A stretch of 64,000 nt of DNA from Streptomyces sp. NBC_01210 (GCF_036010325.1 NZ_CP108549.1:4278001-4342000); one strand, 5' to 3'; positions 8,988-17,435 are shown, counted from the first letter of the stretch. Notes: generated from the sequence alone by a model not told the origin. A program made the numbers and translations.

Positions 8988-9881
8988 ATGTCCCGTACCG
9001 CAGCAGAGATTGCCACCCAGCCCGCCTGCTGGCGACGAGCGGCCGAGGCCGCCGCCGCCTTCGAGGGACTTCCGGCGCCGGGCGAGCGCGTCGCCGTCAC
9101 CGGGTGCGGGACGTCCTGGTTCATGGCGATCGCGTACGCCGCGCTGCGGGAGGCGGCGGGACAGGGCGAGACGGACGCCTTCGCCTCCTCCGAGTTCCCG
9201 GCCGGCCGGTCCTACGACCGTGTCGTCGCGATCACCCGCTCCGGCACCACGACCGAGGTGCTCGACCTGCTGCGCGAACTGAAGGGCTCGGTGCCGACGC
9301 TGGCTCTGACCGCGGACCCGAAGACGCCCGTGATGGAGGCGGCGGACGCGGTGGCGGTGCTGGACTGGGCGGACGAGGAGTCGGTCGTCCAGACCCGGTT
9401 CGCCACGACCGCGCTGGCGTTCCTGCGGGCGGGGCTCGGCGACATCCCGGGTCTGAAGTCGGTCGCCGACGCGGCCGTCGACGCGGAGCTCGCGATCACG
9501 GAGCCGCTCGCGGACGCGGTGGTCGGCGCGGAGCAGTGGACGTTCCTGGGCCGCGGCTGGACGTACGGGCTGGCGCTCGAGGCGGGTCTGAAGATGCGCG
9601 AGGCGGCGGGTGCGTGGACGGAGTCGTACCCGGCGATGGAGTACCGCCACGGTCCGATCTCGATCACCGGTCCCGGCCGGGTGGCGTGGATCTTCGGCGC
9701 GCTGCCGGAGGGCCTGTCGGTGGACGTGGCCCGGGTGGGCGGCACGCTGGTGGCCCGTCAGGAGACGGACCCGCTGGCGGACCTGATCCGTGCGCAGCGT
9801 CTCGCGGTGACGCTGGCCGAGTCGAAGGGCTACGACCCGGACCGCCCGCAGAACCTGACCCGCAGCGTGATTCTGGGCTGA
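8988..9881 (+). CDS. SIS-domain aminosugar isomerase/deaminase (AgaS- or GlmS-like)
   Basis: 297 residues with two SIS domains: VAVTGCGTSWFMAIAYAALRE and ITRSGTTTEVLDLL (phosphosugar-binding Ser/Thr loops) in the first, and FLGRGWTYGLALEAGLKMREAAGAW plus EYRHGPISI in the second. The GlmS isomerase half has the same layout, but no glutaminase domain is present. AgaS deaminases, which turn galactosamine-6-P into tagatose-6-P plus ammonia, share this form. The ATG at 8988 follows CAGGAG. It lies upstream of the ROK kinase and deacetylase on the same strand. Which amino sugar it acts on cannot be read from the sequence. Confidence 0.82.
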   Translation: MSRTAAEIATQPACWRRAAEAAAAFEGLPAPGERVAVTGCGTSWFMAIAYAALREAAGQGETDAFASSEFPAGRSYDRVVAITRSGTTTEVLDLLRELKGSVPTLALTADPKTPVMEAADAVAVLDWADEESVVQTRFATTALAFLRAGLGDIPGLKSVADAAVDAELAITEPLADAVVGAEQWTFLGRGWTYGLALEAGLKMREAAGAWTESYPAMEYRHGPISITGPGRVAWIFGALPEGLSVDVARVGGTLVARQETDPLADLIRAQRLAVTLAESKGYDPDRPQNLTRSVILG

Positions 9882-10193
9882 CGGGTCCGCGGGGTGCGGG
9901 CCCGGTCCGGCGGGTGCGGGTGCGGGTGCGCCTGCGGCGGGCTTGTTCCCCACCCCGCCCCTTCCCGCTGTGCCCATGTGCGGCTCCGCCGCGTGGGGGG
10001 CTTCGCCCCCAGACCCCGTATGCGACCTTCGGCCGCATGTCCTCAATCGCCGGACGGGCTTGAATTTCCGCCGGTCGGCCTGAAAGTTCGGGCCGAGCGG
10101 TGGAAATCAAGCCCCGCCGTCGTTTGAGGCCCGGGGTCCGAGGCAGGGCCCCGGTCACTCGGCCGTTTGTATGGCCGCGCAACAATCCGTCGT
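9882..10193. repeat. Non-coding spacer with dispersed Streptomyces-type repeats
   Basis: No gene is seen. It contains GGGTGCGGGTGCGGGTGCG slippage runs, the hairpin CGTGGGGGGCTTCGCCCCCA, and the inverted segments CAATCGCCGGACGGGCTTGA and CAAGCCCCGCCGTCGTTTGA. The last two are the same family as the tandem array at 18166-18361. Confidence 0.6.
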
Positions 10194-10209
10194 AGTGGAC
10201 TAGACCTTT
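10194..10209. promoter_or_regulatory. DasR-like operator (dre) upstream of the ROK kinase
   Basis: AGTGGACTAGACCTTT matches the dre consensus AGTGGTCTAGACCACT at 13 of 16 positions and lies 28 bp before the kinase start. DasR is the GntR-family repressor of aminosugar genes, released by glucosamine-6-phosphate. Confidence 0.78.
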
Positions 10210-10236
10210 CTTGGGTGTACGCGCCAGACTGTTCAC

Positions 10237-11175
10237 GTGAGACACGTCATCGCCCTCGATGTGGGCGGCACCGGGATGAAAGCCGCCCTGGTCGGGGTGG
10301 ACGGGACGCTGCTGTACGAGGCCCGCCGCGCGACCGGGCGCGAACGCGGGCCCGACGCCGTCGTCGAGGCCATCCTCGGCTTCGCCGAGGAGCTACGCGC
10401 GTACGGCGCCGAGCACCTCGGCGAAAGCTCCCTCGCCGCCGGCGTCGCCGTACCCGGCATCGTCGACGCCGACCGCGGCATCGCCGTCTATGCCGCCAAC
10501 CTCGGCTGGCGCGACGTCCCCATGCGCGCCCTGCTCGCCGAACGCCTCGGCGGCGTACCGGTCGCGCTCGGCCACGACGTCAGGACCGGCGGCCTCGCCG
10601 AGGGCCGGATCGGGGCCGGCAAGGGCGCCGACCGGTTCCTGTTCGTGCCGCTCGGCACCGGGATCGCCGGCGCCATCGGCATCGCGGGATCCATCGAGGC
10701 CGGCGCCCATGGATACGCGGGCGAGATCGGCCATATCGTCGTACGCCCCGACGGCCCCGACTGCGGCTGCGGCCAGCGCGGCTGCCTCGAGACGCTGGCC
10801 TCTGCCGCCGCCGTGACCAGGGCCTGGGCCGCCGCGTCCGGCGACCCGGACGCGGACGCCGCCGACTGCGCGAAGGCCGTCGAGTCCGGCGACGAACGGG
10901 CCGCCCGGGTCTGGCAGGACGCCGTCGACGCGCTCGCCGCCGGCCTGGTCACCGCGCTCACCCTGCTGGACCCCCGCACGCTGATCATCGGTGGCGGTCT
11001 CGCCGAGGCGGGAGAAACCTTGTTCACACCACTGCGGGCCGCGGTCGAGGAGCGCGTCACGTTCCAGAAGCTGCCCGCCATCGTCCCGGCTGCCCTCGGG
11101 GACACCGCCGGTTGCCTGGGCGCGGGGCTGCTCGCCTGGGATCTGCTCGCCACCGACTCGGAGGTAACCGCCTAA
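10237..11175 (+). CDS. ROK-family amino-sugar kinase
   Basis: 312-residue ROK kinase that phosphorylates a hexose or N-acetylhexosamine with ATP. The phosphate-binding loop LDVGGTGMKAAL is at about residues 6-17. The ROK signature runs through EAGAHGYAGEIGHIVV and the Zn-binding CGCGQRGCLETLAS (His/Cys set present). It starts at a GTG with no clear ribosome site. Its TAA overlaps the ATG of the deacetylase (TAATG), so the two are translationally coupled. The dre-like site just upstream and this coupling point to N-acetylglucosamine or N-acetylgalactosamine as substrate. Confidence 0.88.
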   Translation: MRHVIALDVGGTGMKAALVGVDGTLLYEARRATGRERGPDAVVEAILGFAEELRAYGAEHLGESSLAAGVAVPGIVDADRGIAVYAANLGWRDVPMRALLAERLGGVPVALGHDVRTGGLAEGRIGAGKGADRFLFVPLGTGIAGAIGIAGSIEAGAHGYAGEIGHIVVRPDGPDCGCGQRGCLETLASAAAVTRAWAAASGDPDADAADCAKAVESGDERAARVWQDAVDALAAGLVTALTLLDPRTLIIGGGLAEAGETLFTPLRAAVEERVTFQKLPAIVPAALGDTAGCLGAGLLAWDLLATDSEVTA

Positions 11176-12329
11176 TGGCCGCAAGCGCCGAAAGCACAGT
11201 TCTCGCGGGCGCCCGGGTGGTGCTGCCGACCGGGATCGTCGAGAACGGACGGCTCGTCGTCGCCGGCACGAAGATCGCCGGCGCCGCGCCGGCGGACGCG
11301 CCCGCCCGCGATCTGTCCGGCCACTGGGTCGTCCCCGGCTTCGTCGACATCCACAACCACGGCGGCGGCGGCGCCTCGTTCACCTCCGGCAGCGCCGAGG
11401 ACGTTCTGAAGGGCGTACGCACCCACCGCGAGCACGGCACGACCACGCTCGTCGCCTCCACCGTCACCGGCGAGATGGACTTCCTCGCCCAACGGGCCGG
11501 CTTCCTCTCCGAACTCGTCGAACAGGGCGACCTGGCCGGTATCCACTTCGAGGGCCCGTTCATCTCGCCGTGCCGCAAGGGCGCGCACAGCGAGGCGCTG
11601 CTGCGCGACCCCGACCCTGCCGAGGTGCGCAAGCTGATCGACGCCGCGCGCGGTACGGCGAAGATGGTCACCCTCGCCACCGAACTGCCCGGCGGCATCG
11701 ACTCCGTACGCCTGCTCGCCGAGCACGGCGTGATCGCCGCGATCGGGCACACGGACGCGACGTACGAGCAGACCGTCGATGCCATCGACGCGGGCGCGAG
11801 GGTGGCGACCCACCTCTTCAACGCCATGCCCGCACTCGGGCACCGAGCGCCGGGACCGATCGCCGCGCTCCTCGAGGACGAGCGGATCACCGTCGAGCTG
11901 ATCAACGACGGCACGCATCTGCACCCCGCCGCCCTGGAACTCGCCTTCCACCGCGCGGGCGCGGACCGGGTCGCGTTCATCACGGACGCCATGGACGCGG
12001 CGGGCTTCGGCGACGGCCGCTACCAGCTCGGCCCGCTCGCCGTCGACGTCAAGGACGGCGTCGCCCGGCTGGTGGAGGGCGGCTCGATCGCCGGCTCCAC
12101 ACTCACCCTGGACACCGCCTTCAAACGCGCGGCCACGATCGACAAGCTGCCGGTGGAGGACATCGTCCGGGCCATCTCGGCCAATCCGGCGAAGCTGCTC
12201 GGCGCATACGACACGGTCGGCTCACTGGAGCCGGGCAAGGACGCCGACCTGGTGGTCCTCGACGCGGAGTTCACGCTCAAGGGGGTCATGCGCAAGGGCG
12301 AATGGCTGATTGAGCCCCAAGTTGGGTGA
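11175..12329 (+). CDS. nagA: N-acetylhexosamine-6-phosphate deacetylase (NagA/AgaA family)
   Basis: Amidohydrolase that removes acetate from N-acetylglucosamine-6-P or N-acetylgalactosamine-6-P. Metal and catalytic motifs in order: VDIHNHGGGG (about 60), GIHFEGPFIS (about 125), AAIGHTDAT (about 190), THLFNAM (about 211) and the catalytic Asp in FITDAMDAAG. 384 residues is standard. The start ATG overlaps the kinase stop by one base. The products of this gene and the SIS gene are consecutive intermediates. Sequence alone does not separate GlcNAc-6-P from GalNAc-6-P specificity, and context leaves both open. Confidence 0.92.
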   Translation: MAASAESTVLAGARVVLPTGIVENGRLVVAGTKIAGAAPADAPARDLSGHWVVPGFVDIHNHGGGGASFTSGSAEDVLKGVRTHREHGTTTLVASTVTGEMDFLAQRAGFLSELVEQGDLAGIHFEGPFISPCRKGAHSEALLRDPDPAEVRKLIDAARGTAKMVTLATELPGGIDSVRLLAEHGVIAAIGHTDATYEQTVDAIDAGARVATHLFNAMPALGHRAPGPIAALLEDERITVELINDGTHLHPAALELAFHRAGADRVAFITDAMDAAGFGDGRYQLGPLAVDVKDGVARLVEGGSIAGSTLTLDTAFKRAATIDKLPVEDIVRAISANPAKLLGAYDTVGSLEPGKDADLVVLDAEFTLKGVMRKGEWLIEPQVG

Positions 12330-12372
12330 TTTCTGCGCAAGTTACGGCAAGGTGGTTGGCTCGGGGGTCTGG

Positions 12373-12393
12373 GCCAAACGTCTTCCGTTTGGC
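12373..12393. promoter_or_regulatory. Short inverted repeat between nagA and the PfkB kinase
   Basis: GCCAAACG, 5 nt, CGTTTGGC. It could be a weak terminator after nagA or an operator for the downstream kinase. No transcription factor is assigned. Confidence 0.45.
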
Positions 12394-12446
12394 ATGATCA
12401 GGTCCCGTACGAGCATGGCACGCGCATTCTCCGGGGGGTGTTACGG

Positions 12447-13373
12447 GTGATCCTGACGGTCACGCTCAACACCGCTCTCGACATCACCTACAGGGTCGGC
12501 GCGCTGGTCCCGCACGCCAGCCACCGCGTCAGCGAGGTCCGCGAACGCCCCGGCGGCAAGGGCCTCAACGTCGCCCGCGTGCTCGCCGCACTGGGACACG
12601 AGACAGTGGTCACGGGCTTCGCGGGCGGCTCCACCGGAGCCGTACTGCGCGATCTGCTGGCCCCTCTCGCACCGCATGACGCGCTCGTCCCGACCGCCGG
12701 AACCACGCGCCGCACCATCGCCGTCGTGGACAACACCAGCGGCGACACGACCCAGCTGAACGAGCCGGGCCCGACGGTGACCGCCGAGGAGTGGGCCATG
12801 TTCCTCTCTTCGTACGCCTCCCTCCTGCGGGACGCCGAAGCCGTCGCCCTGTGCGGCAGCCTGCCGCCCGGCATCCATGTCGGCGCATACGCCGAACTGG
12901 TCCGCCGCGCCCGCAGCGCGGACGTCCCCGTACTCCTCGACACCAGCGGCGAGCCACTGCGCCGCGGCATCGCCGCCCGTCCCGACCTCGTCAAACCCAA
13001 CGCGGACGAGCTCGCGCAGCTCACCGGCTCCCGCGATCCACTGCGCGCCACCCGCGACGCCCGTCGCCGCGGCGCGCACACGGTGGTCGCCTCGCTCGGC
13101 GCGGACGGCGTGCTGGCGGCCACCCCTGACGGCGTCTGGCAGGCGATACCGCCGACCTCCGTGAAGGGCAACCCAACGGGAGCGGGCGACTCGGCGGTGG
13201 CCGGACTGCTCTCCGGGCTCGTGGAACGGCTCCCGTGGCCGGACCGGCTGTCCCGGGCCGTGGCCCTGTCGGCGGCGACCGTACTGGCCCCGACGGCGGG
13301 CGAGTACGACGCCGGGGCCTACGAGGATCTGCTGCCGCGCATAGCGGTGACCGAGCGCGCGGCCGCGGCGTGA
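12447..13373 (+). CDS. PfkB-family 1-phosphofructokinase / tagatose-6-phosphate kinase
   Basis: A 308-residue ribokinase-fold kinase of the hexose-phosphate type. The N-terminus ILTVTLNTALDITY is typical of 1-phosphofructokinase/LacC. PfkB signature 1 is RPGGKGLNVARVLAALG, and the catalytic region is VKGNPTGAGDSAVAGLLSG with the Asp base. The GTG at 12447 is chosen because a six-G ribosome site sits 8 nt upstream; an in-frame GTG is at 12438. No fructose PTS gene is near; a class II aldolase follows and amino-sugar genes precede. That makes tagatose-6-phosphate at least as likely a substrate as fructose-1-phosphate. The stop codon lies inside the first unit of a 21-bp tandem repeat. Confidence 0.83.
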   Translation: MILTVTLNTALDITYRVGALVPHASHRVSEVRERPGGKGLNVARVLAALGHETVVTGFAGGSTGAVLRDLLAPLAPHDALVPTAGTTRRTIAVVDNTSGDTTQLNEPGPTVTAEEWAMFLSSYASLLRDAEAVALCGSLPPGIHVGAYAELVRRARSADVPVLLDTSGEPLRRGIAARPDLVKPNADELAQLTGSRDPLRATRDARRRGAHTVVASLGADGVLAATPDGVWQAIPPTSVKGNPTGAGDSAVAGLLSGLVERLPWPDRLSRAVALSAATVLAPTAGEYDAGAYEDLLPRIAVTERAAAA

Positions 13374-13537
13374 GGACACGCGGGCTCGGCGTGAGGGCAC
13401 GTGGGCTCGGCGTGAGGACACGCGGGCTCGGCGTGACGGCGCGCGGCCGCGGCGTGAGGACACGCGGGCTCGGCGTGACGGCGCGCGGGCTCGGCGTGAG
13501 GACACGCGGGCTCGGCGTGAGGACACGCGGGCGGCAG
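13370..13537. repeat. 21-bp tandem repeat, eight units, containing a stop codon
   Basis: Units of GTGAGGACACGCGGGCTCGG plus one base, eight in a row, with GTGACGGCGCGCGG variants. The first unit supplies the TGA that ends the kinase, and because 21 is a multiple of 3 every unit repeats that in-frame TGA. Read in another frame it encodes a heptad RTRGLGV repeat, which I do not take as a protein. Confidence 0.95.
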
Positions 13538-13697
13538 CTGCCGGGCGGCCCCGAGACCGGTCGCCCCCGGTCCGAACCGACGCCGCAGCACCGCCGCCCC
13601 GGCACGCCGACACCATCGTGCCGCGGCGGCAACTCTCCGGGCGTGTGCGCCCGACTCCGCACAAACGGGCTCAGCCGCCCGGGAATTGGGATGCACC

Positions 13698-14543
13698 ATG
13701 CCACTCGTCACCACCGGTGAACTCGTCGCGGCCGCCGCCGCCGACGGCCGCGGCATCGCCGCCTTCAACGTCATCACCCTGGAGCACGCCGAGGCGATCG
13801 CCGCCGGCGCCGAGCAGGCCGGCACACCCGCGATCCTGCAGATCTCCGAGAACGCCGTGAAGTTCCACGGCGGCCGGCTCTCCGCGATCGCCGCCGCCGC
13901 GGCCTCCGTGGCCCACGCGTCCACCACGCCGCTCGCCCTCCACCTGGACCATGTCGTCTCGGTGGACCTGCTGCGGTCGGCGGACGACGAGGGCTTCAGC
14001 TCGGTGATGTTCGACGCCTCGAAGCTGCCCTACGACGAGAACGTCAGGGCCACGGCGGACGCGGTGCGCTGGGGCCACGAGCGCGGCATCTGGATCGAGG
14101 CGGAACTGGGCAAGGTCGGCGGCAAGGAGGGTGAGGCCCCGCTCGACGCCCACGCCCCGGGCGTCCGCACGGATCCGGTCGAGGCGGCGGCCTACGTGGC
14201 CGCCACGGGCGTGGACGCGCTGGCGGTGGCGGTCGGCTCCTCGCACGCGATGACGGAGCGCACGGCGGCCCTGGACCACGCGCTGATCGGCCGGCTGCGG
14301 GACGCGGTGCCGGTGCCGCTGGTCCTGCACGGCTCGTCGGGCGTCCCGGACGCGGAGATCCGCGCGGCGGTCACCTCCGGCATGACCAAGATCAACGTCG
14401 GCACGGCACTGAACACGGCGTTCACCGGCGCGGTACGGGCCTTCCTGGAGACCAACCCGCAGGCGGTGGACCCCCGGAAATACCTCGTCCCGGCTCGCGA
14501 GGCGATGACCGGGACGGTGGCGGGCTTCCTGGGGCTGCTGTGA
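13698..14543 (+). CDS. Class II fructose/tagatose-bisphosphate aldolase
   Basis: 281-residue Zn-dependent aldolase of the KbaY/GatY/FbaA group, which splits fructose- or tagatose-1,6-bisphosphate into two trioses. Motifs: AFNVITLEHAEAIAAGA, the Zn ligand region LHLDHV (about 81), GFSSVMFDASKLPYDENV (DxS with catalytic Asp region), EAELGKVGGKEG (Glu ligand), AVAVGSSHA, and LHGSSGVPDAEIRAAVTSGMTKINVGT (phosphate site). The short form lacking the FbaA C-terminal insert favours the KbaY/GatY type. It is last in the apparent amino-sugar set and separated from the kinase by a repeat-filled gap of about 320 bp. Confidence 0.85.
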   Translation: MPLVTTGELVAAAAADGRGIAAFNVITLEHAEAIAAGAEQAGTPAILQISENAVKFHGGRLSAIAAAAASVAHASTTPLALHLDHVVSVDLLRSADDEGFSSVMFDASKLPYDENVRATADAVRWGHERGIWIEAELGKVGGKEGEAPLDAHAPGVRTDPVEAAAYVAATGVDALAVAVGSSHAMTERTAALDHALIGRLRDAVPVPLVLHGSSGVPDAEIRAAVTSGMTKINVGTALNTAFTGAVRAFLETNPQAVDPRKYLVPAREAMTGTVAGFLGLL

Positions 14544-14591
14544 CGATCCGGGCCGAGGCCCGGACTCACAGCGCAGCCGGGCTGAGGGTGC

Positions 14592-15563
14592 TCAGAGCTC
14601 CCCGTCGCTGACCTGGAGCCAGTCGAGGATGGCATTGCACTGATTGCCGTTCTCGCACGAGATCTTGATCTCGTTCTCACCCTTCTTGAGGTTCACCGGC
14701 GCCCAAGTGGTCTGCCAGTTCTTCTCCCAGTTCGGGTCCGTGGACTTGACGAAGTTCTTCAGGCCCAGCGGGTTGCTGTTCGCCTTGCCGTTCACAGTCA
14801 GGGTGGCGTTGGCGTCCACGGCCGGGATGGCGTACCGCACGTACAGGCGGTACTCCTTGGCCTCGGCGACGTTCGCCTTCCAGGTGACCGAGGCACCCAC
14901 CGCATTGAAGCCGGTCACAAACGCGCCGTCGGTGCCTTCCGCGCCCTTGATGTCCTTCGCCAGCGCCGCCGGCGCCCCGAGCTGCAGCGTCGCCGCGTCC
15001 TGCTTCGGCAGCTCCGCCGGCTTGTCCGACGCGGACGGCTGCTCGCTGGGCTTCACGGACTCGCCCGCGGTCGCGCCGCCGTTCCCGCCCGGCCGGCCGC
15101 CCGCCTTCTTGTCCTCACCGCCGCCCGTCAGGAGCGCCGCGCCGATGCCGATCACGACGACCGCGACGACCGCGATCGCGCCGATCAGCAAGCCCTTGGT
15201 GTTGGGGCCGCCACCGCGGCCGCCGCCGTGGCCCGTGCCCTGCTGCGGAACCGTGCGGGTGGTGGCGCCGCCGGGGTAGGTCTCGGGCGCCGCGTACTGC
15301 GCGGTCGGCTGGCCCTGCGCCTGGCCCTGCGGCTGGCCGTACGCATACTGCTGCGGGACCTGCTGGCCGTACTGGCGCTCGCCGACCGTCCGGACCTGGT
15401 TGTACGAGGTTCTGGGGACGCCGGGCTGCGCGGCGGGACCCGGGTAGCCGTAGCCGCGGCCCTGGCCGGGCGGTGTCGCGCCTGCTGCCCGTCCGTCCTC
15501 GTACAGGTAGCCGAACGGATCGTCGTCCTCGGGCGTGCTCGCGCCGTTGTTCGCGGCCGTCAT
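14592..15563 (-). CDS. Membrane-anchored protein with C-terminal CBM35-like domain
   Basis: 323 residues. The N-terminal third is a low-complexity cytoplasmic region rich in Gly, Pro, Gln and Tyr (QYGQQVPQQYAYGQPQGQAQ). One transmembrane helix follows (GLLIGAIAVVAVVVIGIGAALLTGG, about 122-146), then a Ser/Pro linker, then a compact domain from about 190 to the end resembling a carbohydrate-binding module (SVTWKANVAEAKEYRLYVRYAIP, NWQTTWAPVNLKKGENEIKI). Expected topology puts the module outside. The ATG at 15563 follows AGGAG at 8 nt. Sugar binding is inferred from fold resemblance; no catalytic domain is present. Confidence 0.72.
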   Translation of the reverse strand: MTAANNGASTPEDDDPFGYLYEDGRAAGATPPGQGRGYGYPGPAAQPGVPRTSYNQVRTVGERQYGQQVPQQYAYGQPQGQAQGQPTAQYAAPETYPGGATTRTVPQQGTGHGGGRGGGPNTKGLLIGAIAVVAVVVIGIGAALLTGGGEDKKAGGRPGGNGGATAGESVKPSEQPSASDKPAELPKQDAATLQLGAPAALAKDIKGAEGTDGAFVTGFNAVGASVTWKANVAEAKEYRLYVRYAIPAVDANATLTVNGKANSNPLGLKNFVKSTDPNWEKNWQTTWAPVNLKKGENEIKISCENGNQCNAILDWLQVSDGEL

Positions 15564-15650
15564 CCCAGTCACTCCTCACCATGTCGTCAGCACATCGCCG
15601 ACGCGGGCGAGCCTACCCGGTTCGGAGCAACCGAAAGGGTGGCGTAGACC

Positions 15651-17291
15651 TCAGCCCGCCCGCCTGTGCACCTTCGCACGGGACCGCTTCTCGATGTACA
15701 TCCGCTGGTCCGCGGATTGCAGGACCTCCTCGACGGACATCCCGCAGCTCGCCCAGCCGATACCGAAGCTGGCCCCGACGCGGACCCCGCGGCCGCCGAC
15801 CCGGATCGGCAGGATGATCGCGTTCCGCAGGCGTACGGCCAGGTCGGCGGCGTCCGCCGAGCCCAGGCCGTCGGCGAGAACGACGAACTCGTCACCGCCG
15901 AGCCGGGCCACCGTGTCCCCGTCCCGTACGCCCGTGGTGAGCCGCCGCGCCACCTCGACCAGCACGGCGTCGCCCGTCTGGTGCCCGAAGCGGTCGTTGA
16001 TCGACTTGAATCCGTCCAGGTCGCAGAAGAGGACCGCGAGCCCCTTCGTCCCGTCGTCGGTCTCTCCGTCGGGCGCGACCGTGTGGACATGGTGGTTGTA
16101 CGGGCCGCCGGCCGAGTCGGTGTCGAAGCCCTCACTGCGGAAAATGTGCTCACCGTCACCGGCGTACGCGGCGTCCAGAGCCTCGATGGCCGACTCCCGC
16201 TCCGAGTACGGCCGCTCGCACAGCCGGGAGCTGAGCCGGGCCCGCAGCTCGGCGCTGTTGGGCAGGCCGGTGAGCGAGTCGTGCGAGGCGCGGTGTGCGA
16301 GCGCCAGCTCATGGCGCTTGCGCTCCTCGATGTCCTCGACGTGCGTCAGCAGAAAGCGCGGCCCGTCGGCGGTGTCCGCGACGACGGAGTTGCGCAGCGA
16401 GACCCAGACGTACGTCCCGTCCCGTCTGCCGAGACGCAGCTCGGCACGGCCGCCCTCGGCGGACGTACGCAGCAGAGTGCCGACATCCTCGGGGTGGACG
16501 AGATCGGCGAAGGAGTAGCGGCGCATCGCGGAGGCGGGCCGGCCGAGCAGCCGGCACAGGGCGTCGTTGGTGCGCAGCAGCCGGCCGTGCTGGTCGCCGC
16601 CCATCTCGGCGATGGCCATACCGCTGGGCGCGTACTCGAAGGCCTGCCGGAAGGACTCCTCGCTGGCGCGCAGGGCCTGCTGCTCGCGCTCGAGGCGGAC
16701 CAGGGCGCGCTGCATATTTGCTCGCAGCCGGGCGTTGCTGATCGCAATGGCCGCCTGGGAGGCGTACATCTGGAGGGCTTCCTGGCCCCAGGCTCCCGGC
16801 CTGCGGCCATTGCGCGGCCGGTCGACGGATATGACTCCGAGGAGTTCGCGGCCGCCGCCCGATGCGTACATGGGGGCGTAGAGGCGGTCCTGCGGGTGCC
16901 ACTCGTCCTCGAAGCGGGGATCGGGGCCCTCGGTGTGCCACTGCGGTACGTCGTCCTCGATGAGGACCCAGCCCTCGGTGTGCGGAATGAAACGCAGTTC
17001 ACCCCAGGCCTCGCCCATGGAGAGCCGTCGTTCCCAGGAGGGGCGGGAGCCGACCCGCCCGGTGATCAGGGCTTCCGCGGCGGCACTGCCGGCGAACGCG
17101 GCGACGACGAGATCACCGTCGGGACGAACGAGATTGACGCAGGCCAGCTCGTAGCCGAGTCCTGCGACGATGCCGTCGGCGACGGTCTGCAGAGTGTCGG
17201 CCAAGCTCCGGGCCGTGTTGAGGTCCGCGACGGCCTGATGCAGCTGCCGCAGGGTCGCAAGACGGACGTAGGGCTCCGACTCGGTCTCCAT
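15651..17291 (-). CDS. cdgB: Diguanylate cyclase, GAF-PAS-GGDEF (CdgB type)
   Basis: A 546-residue c-di-GMP synthase. A GAF-type sensor spans about 20-180, a coiled segment follows (ARLRANMQRALVRLEREQQALRASE), then a PAS/PAC module about 215-330 with YVWVSLRNSVVADT, then a GGDEF domain with an intact RLGGDEFVVLADG active site. No EAL domain follows. The domain order matches CdgB of S. coelicolor, a BldD-controlled enzyme that delays development. The GGDEF half contains an extra loop (about 375-415) rich in acidic and Gly residues. ATG 17291 follows GGAGAG; an in-frame upstream start exists at 17321. A perfect Crp-type palindrome lies 129 bp upstream. Confidence 0.9.
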   Translation of the reverse strand: METESEPYVRLATLRQLHQAVADLNTARSLADTLQTVADGIVAGLGYELACVNLVRPDGDLVVAAFAGSAAAEALITGRVGSRPSWERRLSMGEAWGELRFIPHTEGWVLIEDDVPQWHTEGPDPRFEDEWHPQDRLYAPMYASGGGRELLGVISVDRPRNGRRPGAWGQEALQMYASQAAIAISNARLRANMQRALVRLEREQQALRASEESFRQAFEYAPSGMAIAEMGGDQHGRLLRTNDALCRLLGRPASAMRRYSFADLVHPEDVGTLLRTSAEGGRAELRLGRRDGTYVWVSLRNSVVADTADGPRFLLTHVEDIEERKRHELALAHRASHDSLTGLPNSAELRARLSSRLCERPYSERESAIEALDAAYAGDGEHIFRSEGFDTDSAGGPYNHHVHTVAPDGETDDGTKGLAVLFCDLDGFKSINDRFGHQTGDAVLVEVARRLTTGVRDGDTVARLGGDEFVVLADGLGSADAADLAVRLRNAIILPIRVGGRGVRVGASFGIGWASCGMSVEEVLQSADQRMYIEKRSRAKVHRRAG

Positions 17292-17419
17292 TGCTCGCTC
17301 TCCCCGAGACCTCGACAGCAAACTCCAGGGTTCTCATCAGCGTTCTTGTTGCGGTATCACGGCCACTGAATCACAGCGAGCTGCCCACTCGGTACACAGG
17401 GTCAACAAATACCGCACTC

Positions 17420-17435
17420 TGTGACTCAAGTCACA
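17420..17435. promoter_or_regulatory. Perfect Crp-type palindrome
   Basis: TGTGACTCAAGTCACA: TGTGA, 6 bases, TCACA, with the inner bases also palindromic (7-bp arms, 2-bp centre). It lies between cdgB and the divergent flavin-reductase gene, 129 bp and 140 bp from their starts. Confidence 0.75.

Noticed and set aside
10167..12329. 720-codon frame spanning the ROK kinase and nagA
   Set aside because: Only its last 384 codons are nagA; the front half is an Arg-rich shadow of the kinase frame.
13235..13720. Frame with RTRGLGV heptads that looked like a repetitive protein
   Set aside because: The heptads are only the translated 21-bp tandem repeat; no start site or codon bias supports it.
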